Shown piece by piece: positions 25,255 through 33,344 of a stretch of 64,000 bases of DNA. The first letter of the stretch is position 1, and the number at the start of each line of letters is the position of its first letter. The DNA is from Sphaerochaeta globosa str. Buddy (lineage in GTDB: Bacteria; Spirochaetota; Spirochaetia; Sphaerochaetales; Sphaerochaetaceae): assembly GCF_000190435.1 (NCBI RefSeq), contig NC_015152.1:688458-752457 (forward strand), given 5' to 3'. A program made the position numbers and the translations under genes. The notes beneath the pieces were generated by a model. It was given only the letters and a program-made list of their open reading frames with translations. It was not told the origin of the DNA and searched no databases.

Positions 25255-27440
25255 GAACACGCTCCTGTTTCTGAGAACGTTTGGGCAAGATTACAGAGTG
25301 CTTGTGGTGGACGGCTTCCCTGATAGCTTGCAATCAGGAGGCCTACATGTATCTGCTCGCCTTCATAGGAAGGGGCGGAGGGATAGAGGTGCTCTGCAGT
25401 TAAAAGGGCGGCTGTCCGTCCCCAACCTGTGACCGCCAGCGGATACCTGTATTGCTTTCCCCAATAGGTGCCGAAGGGATTTGCCCGAATAGTCTGCTTT
25501 CCTGCCTGTATGGATTGTCGCAGGGGGCAGAAGGCAAAGCCATGCAGGTGCTTGCGGTTCTGTGCTATGAGAACGCCCGTACAACCATCACTGAGGGCAA
25601 GCCAGCTTGGTGTGACATGGTTGTTGATCGAAGCCAGTCCTTTGTTTTTGCCATAGGCATAATACTGCAACAGGTAGCTCTGGATTATGCCTCCGAAATC
25701 CTGCTTCCACACGGTAACCGTATGGGAAAGGGGAATGTCCTCGAAGGCAATGATTTCACAGGGTGCTACTTGGTTCCATCGTGCATCCCACGTTCTTTGC
25801 AGCCGTTCTGCCTTTACCTTTTCATACCCCTGTTGGGTAGTGGTGGGATACTCGATGAGGCAATCAATGAGCAAGGTTTGTGTTCTCTCATCTACTTTGA
25901 CTGTCCGACTCCACTGCACGTCAGTGCCAAGAGAAAGTATTCCCATAGTCTTGCCGGTGTCAGAGAGTTGCACTTTGCTGTGATGAACCTTTGCATCATA
26001 CTCAATCCAGGGTGTGTTCACCTGCAAGGTTTGCAGGCAGTCGGGGTGTTGGGTTCTCCCAAAAATCTTTCCATCAGCTTGTATTTCCAATGCCAAGGTA
26101 TTGCACTTCCAAGAAGAAGTCCCGACGTAGAAGTCCTCTTGCTCTGAACGCAAACCATAGGTTTCATTGACTTGTTCAAGGAAGTTTCTTGCTTGTAGTA
26201 TCGCTTCTTCAGCAAGCTCGGTAGCTGTCTGCAGGCGATGGACATTCATCACCGGAGCCGATAGGCCAAAGTGTGTGGTGCTGAGCACTTTCAGTCGGGT
26301 GGCGATGGTTTTTACAGCAAGCGAGCGAAGTTCTTCAGGCAGAACGTCGCTCCATCGGCTGAAGTCAAATCCGGCTGAAGGGGGAAGATTGTTTGCTGCA
26401 ATAACCAAGTTCTTTGCAGCATCCCAATAGCTGCGTCCTTGGGTGACCATGGTCCAGAGTATGTAGTTTTCATACTTCTCAGCCCAAGAGGCGTAGCCGT
26501 CGAAGGCTCCATCTGCCAGATCTTGTCCGATGGTAATCGAGCCTGCATTCTCATGAGTTGCCAAATATTCGCTTGGTTTGATGAACGATACAAATGAAAG
26601 TGAGGCAATGCTGGTAATGAGGCGATAGAGTCCTGAAAAAGAGGGAACGGCAAAGCCTAGGGAAGGTGGGAGGAACCCCTCCCAAAAGGTGTCATCGGCA
26701 TCCATGTCCAAGAGGACGAGAAGATCGGTTGGATCTGTGAGTTTCCGTTGCTCTTTTCTGATTCTCTTGAGCATACGCTTTGCACTGAATCCATACTCGG
26801 CCAAGTCTCCTTGGTTTATCGCTGGCAGCAAGCGCATCGACTCCTTGCTTTCTGCATCTACCAACAACAGGGGATTGTAGCGTTGCTCGATACCAAGCTT
26901 TGGCACGAATGAGCCAAACCCGTTGAAGGGGATTGCACTGTAATATACCGAAAGAGTCTTGATTCCCAACTTTTTGTAGAGTCCTAGGTGGGAGGGGGTG
27001 AGCATACATTCCTGGGGCCTGACAATGGTAGTGCAAGTAGGGAAGACATCGAGATTGCCCGAACCATCGGGTGCTTTGAGAGCCCATCCGATAGCCAGAT
27101 TGAACTCTTCAGGGGTATGAGCACTGAGCAATCCATTATTCCAGGACATCACGTGGATTTCATCAAGACCTATTTCTATCCGTCCCTTAATACGTTCAAG
27201 GATATCGGGTGCATGGCTGGGGATGATGTGTCCCAGTGAAAACACGTTGTCAAAATCCCAGGCGCAGTGGACAAAAATTCCTTTGGACTCCAACCTCTGT
27301 AGGTCGTCTAGGATTCCTCTGATAATGCGGATGTCCTTGCCGAACCCTTGTTCATCATCAGTATCGCCACGGTAGGAGTGATAGAAGTTCACATGAAAAC
27401 GAGGGCAGAAGTAGATGATACTTTCGTCTCTCGGTTTCAT
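25251..27440 (-). CDS. Large glycoside hydrolase-like protein (GH38/57-like barrel suspected)
   Basis: Start ATG 27440 (MKPRDESIIYFCP, 729 aa) has GGAGG 5 nt upstream. The N-terminal third reads like a GH38/57-type barrel (FHVNFYHSYRGDTDDEQGF, VHCAWDFDNVFSLG, IVRPQECMLTPSHLGLYKKL). The C-terminal part is beta-rich (NHVTPSWLALSDGCTGVLI, ANPFGTYWGKQYRY), as in GH38 C-terminal domains. I cannot assign a named family, and the classic GH38 metal motif is not seen. It is the first gene of the operon with the GH31 enzyme and the symporter, behind a strong promoter. Two glycosidase-like proteins in one operon suggest sequential cleavage of a branched glycan or glycoside. Confidence 0.6.
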   Translation of the reverse strand: MKPRDESIIYFCPRFHVNFYHSYRGDTDDEQGFGKDIRIIRGILDDLQRLESKGIFVHCAWDFDNVFSLGHIIPSHAPDILERIKGRIEIGLDEIHVMSWNNGLLSAHTPEEFNLAIGWALKAPDGSGNLDVFPTCTTIVRPQECMLTPSHLGLYKKLGIKTLSVYYSAIPFNGFGSFVPKLGIEQRYNPLLLVDAESKESMRLLPAINQGDLAEYGFSAKRMLKRIRKEQRKLTDPTDLLVLLDMDADDTFWEGFLPPSLGFAVPSFSGLYRLITSIASLSFVSFIKPSEYLATHENAGSITIGQDLADGAFDGYASWAEKYENYILWTMVTQGRSYWDAAKNLVIAANNLPPSAGFDFSRWSDVLPEELRSLAVKTIATRLKVLSTTHFGLSAPVMNVHRLQTATELAEEAILQARNFLEQVNETYGLRSEQEDFYVGTSSWKCNTLALEIQADGKIFGRTQHPDCLQTLQVNTPWIEYDAKVHHSKVQLSDTGKTMGILSLGTDVQWSRTVKVDERTQTLLIDCLIEYPTTTQQGYEKVKAERLQRTWDARWNQVAPCEIIAFEDIPLSHTVTVWKQDFGGIIQSYLLQYYAYGKNKGLASINNHVTPSWLALSDGCTGVLIAQNRKHLHGFAFCPLRQSIQAGKQTIRANPFGTYWGKQYRYPLAVTGWGRTAALLTAEHLYPSAPSYEGEQIHVGLLIASYQGSRPPQALCNLAQTFSETGACS

Positions 27441-27476
27441 ACAGCCTCCATGGGAACATATTGGCAACCATCTATT

Positions 27477-27504
27477 ACTATAGCCGAGGATGTTGTGCTG
27501 TCAA
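27477..27504 (-). promoter_or_regulatory. Strong promoter of the glycosidase operon
   Basis: On the minus strand, TTGACA (27504-27499, 6 of 6) and TATAGT (27482-27477, 5 of 6) are separated by 16 bp. The start is predicted about 30 nt before the ATG at 27440. Confidence 0.65.
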
Positions 27505-27532
27505 AAGAAAAAGGAGTTTTTTACCTAGAGGC

Positions 27533-27557
27533 TGCACAGAGCAGTATTGGCCCCATC
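27533..27557. repeat. 25-bp direct repeat, copy A (outside the DUF4143 gene)
   Basis: TGCACAGAGCAGTATTGGCCCCATC matches copy B at 29134-29158 in 24 of 25 bases. Copy B is the 3' coding end of the transglutaminase-like gene; copy A is in non-coding DNA. The two copies bracket the DUF4143 ATPase gene and its palindromes, 1.6 kb apart. Confidence 0.85.
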
Positions 27558-27600
27558 AAATGAACAGTGCAATAGGATGCACTATACACAGGGCACCCCA

Positions 27601-28893
27601 TCACAAGGTAATGCAATATTCGTCAAGTAAAAACTGATAAAGTCCTACGTGAAGGATACCTTTTTCATCTGTCCAAGGCTTTGCGTATGTTTTTGTTATC
27701 AGTATCTTCTTGAATGAGTCGTTAATGCCAAGAAGTGGCCTCAATTCTTGCTTTTTTTTCTCTTCTGATTCGAGGTTCAACGCTGCTTGGATATAGTACT
27801 TTGAAGATCCGGAATGTACTACAAAATCAATTTCGCATTGTTTTTGAAGCCTTTTTCCCTCTCCATTTGTCTCTGTTATTTCAATTACACCAACATCCAC
27901 ACAATACCCTCTTCCTATCAATTCATTGAAGATGATGTTCTCCATGATGTGGCTTTCCTCTTGTTGCCTGAAATTGATTCTAGCATTTCTAAGCCCGATA
28001 TCAGTGCAATAGTACTTATTGGGATATTGGAAATAGTGCTTTCCTTTTACATCAAAACGTTTAGCTTCTTTGAAAAGGTACGAATCGAGTAGATAATCGA
28101 TATATTTCGCTATTGTTTCCGAGGAGATTTTTTTGCCTCTGTCACTAGATAATGTTCTTGATATTTTATTTGCATTTGTCAAAGAGCCTATAGAAGAGCA
28201 GAGGTTGTCTGTTAGTTGGTTCAGGACATACGTTAGATCAACGCTATAGCGTTCGGTGATATCTTTGAAATACACTTCAGTGAACAGACTTGAAAGATAT
28301 TGTCCCTTTTTTTCATCCGATTGTTTTGAGAGGGCAAAGGGCATCCCACCGTACATCGCATATTGCTCATATGCTTCAGCCTTCTCTCCCCCAATGTGGG
28401 AATAAAACTCTTTGAACGATAATGGAAGGACATGGATGACGTCTCCTCGTCCCCGAAATTCTGTCATGACATCTTTGGAAAGAAATTTTGAATTACTTCC
28501 TGTTACATAAAGATCAACATTTCCAAGGTGCAATAGCCCATTCAGAACACTGTAAAGCAAGATAGGTTTGTCAGGATTTTTCATCTCTTCTTGGGAAATC
28601 GCATATTGTACTTCATCAAGGAATACATAATATTGTTGGTCCTTTTCAGTAATACGCGAGCGGATGAATAGAGAGAGCTGGTTTGGATCACGTAGCTTTT
28701 CGAATACATCATCATCCAATATAATTTGCAGTATATTGTCCTCTTTCACACCATCCTCGAGGAGATAGTCATGGTAAATCTTGAAAAGGAGATAGCTTTT
28801 TCCAGATCTTCTTAATCCTGTTATTACTTTGACCTGTCCATTAAATCTGCTAGCCTTAAGCTGTTCCAAATACCTGGCTCTCTGAATATGCAT
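27601..28893 (-). CDS. AAA-family ATPase with DUF4143 domain
   Basis: This 430-aa protein begins with an AAA_14-type ATPase: Walker A is TGLRRSGKSYLL (about residues 26-37) and Walker B is YYVFLDEVQ. The C-terminal DUF4143 region contains ELIGRGYCVDVGVIEI and CEIDFVVHSGSSKYYIQAAL, with the spacing of a PD-(D/E)XK nuclease-like core (the E, D and Q/K positions are only suggestive). These genes are common mobile accessory genes of unclear role. It stands alone, between a 25-bp direct repeat, with two 30-bp palindromes just upstream. No antitoxin partner is visible. Confidence 0.88.
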   Translation of the reverse strand: MHIQRARYLEQLKASRFNGQVKVITGLRRSGKSYLLFKIYHDYLLEDGVKEDNILQIILDDDVFEKLRDPNQLSLFIRSRITEKDQQYYVFLDEVQYAISQEEMKNPDKPILLYSVLNGLLHLGNVDLYVTGSNSKFLSKDVMTEFRGRGDVIHVLPLSFKEFYSHIGGEKAEAYEQYAMYGGMPFALSKQSDEKKGQYLSSLFTEVYFKDITERYSVDLTYVLNQLTDNLCSSIGSLTNANKISRTLSSDRGKKISSETIAKYIDYLLDSYLFKEAKRFDVKGKHYFQYPNKYYCTDIGLRNARINFRQQEESHIMENIIFNELIGRGYCVDVGVIEITETNGEGKRLQKQCEIDFVVHSGSSKYYIQAALNLESEEKKKQELRPLLGINDSFKKILITKTYAKPWTDEKGILHVGLYQFLLDEYCITL

Positions 28894-28905
28894 AGTCCCT
28901 CGATT

Positions 28906-28935
28906 GAAAGTACGTCTACATGTTGACTAACTTTC
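28906..28935. promoter_or_regulatory. 30-bp palindrome, copy 1 (operator-like)
   Basis: The sequence starts GAAAGTACGTCTACATG and ends GACTAACTTTC. It is a near-perfect inverted repeat centred on CATG, 13 bp upstream of the DUF4143 start codon. One base in the core (GTTGAC versus GTAGAC) differs from copy 2. Confidence 0.65.
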
Positions 28936-28978
28936 AACTCAATTATGCCTCTTGCTTGCTATTTATGCAATTGAAATC

Positions 28979-29008
28979 GAAAGTACGTCTACATGTAGAC
29001 TAACTTTC
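28979..29008. promoter_or_regulatory. 30-bp palindrome, copy 2 (operator-like)
   Basis: The core GTCTACATGTAGAC is a perfect 14-bp palindrome, flanked by GAAAGT and ACTTTC arms that also pair. The only breaks are the two-base steps AC and TA. Its centre lies 73 bp from that of copy 1. Both lie in the gap between the DUF4143 gene and the transglutaminase-like gene. Confidence 0.65.
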
Positions 29009-29125
29009 ATGTTGATGATCACGTACCTTACTTCAGCCTACTGGTACGTGGATCATGGCTGCGTGTCATTGGATGCATTTCTTCAAGCCTTACAGCACTA
29101 AACTTCCTGATCTATAGAAAGAGGT

Positions 29126-29926
29126 TCAAATGATGCACAGAACAGTATTGGCCCCATCGCTATAGAGTACAAGTTCATAGGGTGCATTCTGATATTCCTC
29201 ATTGGGAGAGGTCGCATCGAAGGAAACCCAGGCCCCGTCCATGTAAATTTCCGGCCTGTAGTGGATATAGGTTTCAACCGCTGCATCCTGTATCTGGCAC
29301 TCTGGGAAGTATAGGTCGTTTGCTTTCAATCTCTCAGAAAGGGCTCGATATTCATCCGGGCTCATTCCATAGTCGGCACCCAGTCGCTGGTTTCCATCCA
29401 TCTCATCAGACATGTACTTCTTCCAAGCGGTGATACGAACATCAGTGCCCTCTCCTAGTCCATAATGGATGGCAAGGGCAGAAAAGACTGCTGCAAAGTC
29501 CCAACAGACTCCATAGAGCTTGGTCTGCGATGCATCGGTCATGCTGCGCTGTCGTATCATTTCCGTTACGGGGTAGATACCCGGCATAATGTAGTTCCAA
29601 CGCATCGGATAGGAGACATCAGCTTGGGTATTGGGGTCGGTAAGCTTCATCCGATCGTGTTGCCATGCCAGAATAGTGTTTCCCAACGTCTCTTTGGATG
29701 CATCATCGGTTATCGTGATTGCGTCCAAAGTGCTCTTAGGAAGTCCATACCGGTCAGTAAGATACTGAATATCCTCAGCATTGAGATTGTCGTATGGAGA
29801 AGAAGCTACTAGTTTCGGGGCTTTCGGATCGATGGTGCAACCGTCATCTGGACGGCACGAGGTGAGAAGTACGAGTATGAGGAAGAAGAGTAAGAATGCA
29901 GGGTGCCGATTTTTTCTTGTGTTCAT
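29126..29926 (-). CDS. Transglutaminase-like putative lipoprotein
   Basis: The start MNTRKNRHPAFLL (29926, 266 aa) gives a classic lipoprotein signal: basic residues, a hydrophobic stretch and the lipobox LLTSC with the lipidated Cys at residue 24. The mature part has the papain-like transglutaminase nucleophile segment KLYGVCWDFAAVFSALA and, near the C-terminus, VETYIHYRPEIYMDGAWVSFDATS with the catalytic His/Asp region. These domains hydrolyse peptide bonds or crosslink proteins outside the cytoplasm; the target is unknown. The last 25 bp are duplicated at 27533-27557 beyond the neighbouring ATPase gene. The ribosome binding site is weak. Confidence 0.75.
   Translation of the reverse strand: MNTRKNRHPAFLLFFLILVLLTSCRPDDGCTIDPKAPKLVASSPYDNLNAEDIQYLTDRYGLPKSTLDAITITDDASKETLGNTILAWQHDRMKLTDPNTQADVSYPMRWNYIMPGIYPVTEMIRQRSMTDASQTKLYGVCWDFAAVFSALAIHYGLGEGTDVRITAWKKYMSDEMDGNQRLGADYGMSPDEYRALSERLKANDLYFPECQIQDAAVETYIHYRPEIYMDGAWVSFDATSPNEEYQNAPYELVLYSDGANTVLCII
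29134..29158. repeat. 25-bp direct repeat, copy B (3' end of the transglutaminase-like gene)
   Basis: This is identical to copy A at 27533-27557 except for one base. On the minus strand it encodes the near-terminal residues DGANTVLC of the transglutaminase-like protein, so copy B is the original and copy A the duplicate. Confidence 0.85.
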
Positions 29927-30092
29927 ATGCTGGCTCACTTGTCGGTGCGATGCGTATCCCTACCTACAGCATATACCCGGTTATTCGAAAAACAAAGTGA
30001 CTTTCATAGGTTGTATGTCTCCCATGGAGGGGTGGTTCCGTTGCTGATTCCTTTGCGGGAGGGTAGAATCAAAAAAAATGGGGAGAGAGCTG

Positions 30093-30554
30093 ATGAGTAT
30101 TTTGGTTGTTTATGATTCTATGTATGGAAATACGGAGAAAATTGCGCAGGCCATCGGCGCCGCAATCGGGGCTGACGTGCTTCGTGCAGGTGAGGTGAAG
30201 CCAGATCAGCTTACCGGTCTGGACGTTCTTCTTGTCGGTTCTCCGACACAGGCCTTTCAACCCTTGCAGCCCATGAAAACCTTTCTGAAGGAAATCCCTT
30301 TTGGAGCACTCAAAGGAGTCAAGGTTGCATCCTTCGATACCCGAATGGATGTGGCTGCAGTCAATAACCGCTTTCTTACCATCATGGCAAACCTCTTCGG
30401 CTACGCTGCCAAGCCAATAGCGGCTACCTTGATGAAAAAGGGAGGCCTGAGCATTGCTTCTCCTGAAGGCTTTATTGTCAGTGACAAGGAAGGTCCTTTG
30501 AAGGACGGCGAGCTTGAGCGTGCCGTTCAGTGGGCAAAGCAGAGTATCTCATGA
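30093..30554 (+). CDS. Flavodoxin family protein
   Basis: The start MSILVVYDSMYGNTEKIA (30093, 153 aa) has GGGGAG about 9 nt upstream. Residues 8-14 (DSMYGNT) form the FMN phosphate loop of flavodoxins. SPTQAFQPLQP and ASFDTRMD correspond to the flavin-ring loops. It is a low-potential electron carrier, or a flavodoxin-like quinone reductase. Its stop overlaps the next gene by ATGA, so it is co-translated with an alpha/beta hydrolase and is followed by an NAD(P)-binding protein, a plausible small redox operon. Confidence 0.88.
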   Translation: MSILVVYDSMYGNTEKIAQAIGAAIGADVLRAGEVKPDQLTGLDVLLVGSPTQAFQPLQPMKTFLKEIPFGALKGVKVASFDTRMDVAAVNNRFLTIMANLFGYAAKPIAATLMKKGGLSIASPEGFIVSDKEGPLKDGELERAVQWAKQSIS

Positions 30555-31342
30555 AGAATAGCGGATACTTTCGTGGCGGGTTGCCTTACACGCAGATAGG
30601 AAACGGCCCGAAGCCTTTGGTTGTGTTCGATGGGTTAACCTTCGAACACAAACCCCAGTCGCCGGCCATGGTCAAAATCTACTCGTTCCTCGAGAAGGAT
30701 TACACCATCTATAGTGTGTTGCGCAAACCTCAGTTGCCAGAGGACTATACCTTGGACGATATGGCCCAGGACTATGCTCAAATGTTAAAGGAAGAATTTT
30801 CCACTCCAGTGGATATCATCGGGATTTCCACCGGAGGCTCGATTGCACTGCACTTTGCCGCCCTTTATCCCGACTTGGTACGTCATCTGATCCTCCATTC
30901 AAGTGCTCACACCCTTAACGACAAAGCCAAGCAACTTCAGCTCGATATTGCGCATTTTGCACAAAAAGGGCAGTGGAGAAAGGCTTGGAGCCTGCTTGTT
31001 GCAACGGGCTTCCCCCAATCCGGGTTTGCTTTTCAACTCAGCAAACCGTTGGTTGCCGTCATCGCTTTTTTGCTCTCGGTGCATCACCCAAAAGACGCCA
31101 ACGACTTGTTGGTGACCGTGCAAGCCGAGGACAAGCATGCGTTCTTGGATAGGTTAGGTGAAATTTCCTGTTCAACCTTGGTAGCTGGGGGTGAGGATGA
31201 CTACTTTTACAGCTCCCAACTTTTCAAGGAAACTGCCCAAGGTATTCCCAATGCCAGACTGTGCCTCTATCCAGATATGGGACATCCTGCTGGTGGTAAA
31301 CGGTTCAAAGAGGATGTTCTCAATTTTTTACACGCAGATTGA
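30551..31342 (+). CDS. Alpha/beta hydrolase
   Basis: The ATG at 30551 overlaps the flavodoxin stop (263 aa). The nucleophile elbow is IIGISTGGSIALHFAA (GxSxGG) with the catalytic Ser near residue 98. An acid follows in AGGEDDYFYSSQLF, and the catalytic His is in YPDMGHPAGGKRF near the C-terminus. A cap region lies between about 120 and 190. No signal peptide, so it is cytoplasmic. Substrate unknown; esterase or lactonase activity would be typical. Confidence 0.88.
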   Translation: MKNSGYFRGGLPYTQIGNGPKPLVVFDGLTFEHKPQSPAMVKIYSFLEKDYTIYSVLRKPQLPEDYTLDDMAQDYAQMLKEEFSTPVDIIGISTGGSIALHFAALYPDLVRHLILHSSAHTLNDKAKQLQLDIAHFAQKGQWRKAWSLLVATGFPQSGFAFQLSKPLVAVIAFLLSVHHPKDANDLLVTVQAEDKHAFLDRLGEISCSTLVAGGEDDYFYSSQLFKETAQGIPNARLCLYPDMGHPAGGKRFKEDVLNFLHAD

Positions 31343-31390
31343 GTGTTTGATTGCTTAGGGAATATTGCATTTCCCAAAGGATACAAGGCT

Positions 31391-32104
31391 ATGAAAGTAC
31401 TGATACTCGGTGCCAGCGGAGCTACAGGGACATTGGTTGTTTCAGAGTTGCTCAATAGGAAGATTACCGCCAGAATCGTAGTACGAGAGAAGGCAATACT
31501 TGCGCAGGCTCTCAAAGAGAATCCTCTTGTTGAGATCGTAACCGGAGATATTGATACGTTTACCCAGCAGACAATGGAGGTCCTTCTCAAGGATTGTGAT
31601 GCAGCTGTCTGCTGTCTTGGCCACAAGACAACAATGAAAGGAATGTTTGGCAAGCCGCATGCGCTTGTTTTTCACGCAGTCCAGAAAATTACTGCGGCTA
31701 TGGAAACACGAGCCGGTTCTCAGAAATTCATCCTTATGAGCACTACCGCTTACACCAATAAAGCCACAGGCGAGAAGAACAGCGTAGGGGAGGCAATCCT
31801 ATTTTCGCTGTTGAAGGTGTTGCTTTCGCCTCATCGGGACAATATGCTTAGTGCCGACCATCTTGTGCATCGCATTGGAAAGAGCGAAGCCTTTTCCTGG
31901 GTGGCGGTACGTCCCGATACCCTCATTGATGAGGAGCAGAGCAGTGCGTATGAAGCACTTGAGCATACCAATCGAAGCCCTGTTTTCAATGCAGGGAAAA
32001 CCAGCAGAATCAACGTAGCATGCTTTATGGCTGATCTCGTATTCGATGAGGTGTTGTGGGAGAGGTGGAAATACAAGACGCCGGTACTCTATAACAAACA
32101 TTGA
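31391..32104 (+). CDS. NAD(P)-binding (atypical SDR) protein
   Basis: The start MKVLILGASGATGTLVV (31391, 237 aa) places the dinucleotide-binding GASGATG at residues 7-13, as the family requires; the frame extends 16 codons upstream without support. Further markers are KFILMSTTAYTNKATGE and AVRPDTLIDEEQS. It belongs with the NAD(P)H-binding, NmrA-like atypical short-chain reductases. It sits 49 bp after the hydrolase gene on the same strand. Its reaction is unknown. Confidence 0.85.
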   Translation: MKVLILGASGATGTLVVSELLNRKITARIVVREKAILAQALKENPLVEIVTGDIDTFTQQTMEVLLKDCDAAVCCLGHKTTMKGMFGKPHALVFHAVQKITAAMETRAGSQKFILMSTTAYTNKATGEKNSVGEAILFSLLKVLLSPHRDNMLSADHLVHRIGKSEAFSWVAVRPDTLIDEEQSSAYEALEHTNRSPVFNAGKTSRINVACFMADLVFDEVLWERWKYKTPVLYNKH

Positions 32105-32227
32105 GAGAGCATTATCAATAGTGTGAAATCCAATCTTGCCATGCTAAAGAAAGTTCCCTGCTCATAATGAGGAGCAAACCAAGTCAAGTATGATGGGTGA
32201 TTACATTCGTGCTCTTGCATCACCCAA

Positions 32228-32256
32228 GAAAAACGGAGGACGATAACGCCCTCCGT
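32228..32256 (-). terminator. Intrinsic terminator after the outer-membrane protein gene
   Basis: On the minus strand ACGGAGG (32256-32250) pairs with CCTCCGT (32239-32233) around a 10-nt loop and is followed by a T-run. It lies 20 nt after the stop of the 32277-33221 gene. Confidence 0.8.
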
Positions 32257-32276
32257 ATAGCATTCATATACTTCTA

Positions 32277-33221
32277 TTACAACAAGAAATATTGTGCTCC
32301 GATATAGGCATTGGAACTGCCAAACAATGAATCCTTGCCACCATAGAGCTCAGCTCCAGCATATGCAAATAAATCTTCGGTGAAGAAGTATCCGGCCTCT
32401 CCAAGAGCCATGTAGGAGAAATCCAGGCCTGAGCCATCGAAAAATCCATTCTGAGTCCAAAGTTTGTCGGCAGAAATGCTTGCTGAGATGCCGGTAACCA
32501 ATCTAAGTTTTTCGCTGCTATAGGTCAGTGATCCCATGAATTGGTTGTTTGCCGATACTTCAAATGTGTCAAACGAAGACGGCATGCTGATGGTTGGCAA
32601 AACCAATACCACGTACCCTTGAACCCAGAGATGATCACTCAGTTTCGCCCCAGATTCAAGAGTTCCCGATATTCCAACATTCAGGTCGGTGGCACTATCG
32701 GCATCTTCGAACAACTGGCTTACGAAGGCACCGCCATCAATTCCCACGCCAAGGCGAAGTCCTTCAACTAGATCTCTAAAGTGTTGGTGAACCATGACTT
32801 CCTTTGCCTTGTTATAGGGATACCAAGTGAAATAACCATTCATGGACAGGAAGGTGCCGGTAGAAGATGTCTGGCTGCTGTATAGGCTGAGGCCGGTCTG
32901 CATGAGTTGGTCCTGCTTTTCATTGAAGCGAAAATCAAGCCAGCTCTCAATCGAAGGCCTGATTGCACTGAGCTCGGATCCAATTTCATACGGTGCGTAG
33001 GTACTGAGAAGCGTCCCCCCTGTCAGGTTGTCATTCGATTGCCTGCCGTATAGATACTCTGCATAGGGCTTTACCACATACACAAACTCACTTGGAGTAC
33101 GTATATCAAGCAGGTCACTCACTTCCGCCCACATCCCGGCACGAAGTATTTGATCAGTAGCGAACAAGGGACCAGAAACTGCTGCTATAGCTACCAGTAG
33201 GATAATGATAATTTTCTTCAC
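32277..33221 (-). CDS. Putative outer-membrane beta-barrel protein
   Basis: This 314-aa protein has a signal peptide (MKKIIIILLVAIAAVSGPLFA) and alternating hydrophobic/polar segments with many aromatic residues (LSMNGYFTWYPYN, FSYMALGEAGYFFTEDLFAYAG), the pattern of membrane beta-strands. It ends in an aromatic-hydrophobic strand (IGAQYFLL). I do not recognise a named family. It follows the glucan synthase gene by 124 bp on the same strand and may be co-transcribed, which would hint at envelope function. Confidence 0.6.
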   Translation of the reverse strand: MKKIIIILLVAIAAVSGPLFATDQILRAGMWAEVSDLLDIRTPSEFVYVVKPYAEYLYGRQSNDNLTGGTLLSTYAPYEIGSELSAIRPSIESWLDFRFNEKQDQLMQTGLSLYSSQTSSTGTFLSMNGYFTWYPYNKAKEVMVHQHFRDLVEGLRLGVGIDGGAFVSQLFEDADSATDLNVGISGTLESGAKLSDHLWVQGYVVLVLPTISMPSSFDTFEVSANNQFMGSLTYSSEKLRLVTGISASISADKLWTQNGFFDGSGLDFSYMALGEAGYFFTEDLFAYAGAELYGGKDSLFGSSNAYIGAQYFLL

Positions 33222-33344
33222 AGAAACCTCCTAGTGAAATTTTTTCTATCAGTTAAGAAAAATCCTAGCACGTCTTCAAGCAAAGCACACGGTAAATATC
33301 GGCAATCACCAAAGTTTCTGATTCCAGCTGGGTTGAACATGCCT

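Noticed and set aside
27601-29008. Transposon or integron carrying the DUF4143 gene
   Set aside because: No transposase, integrase or terminal inverted repeats at the element ends were seen. Only a direct repeat and internal palindromes are supported.
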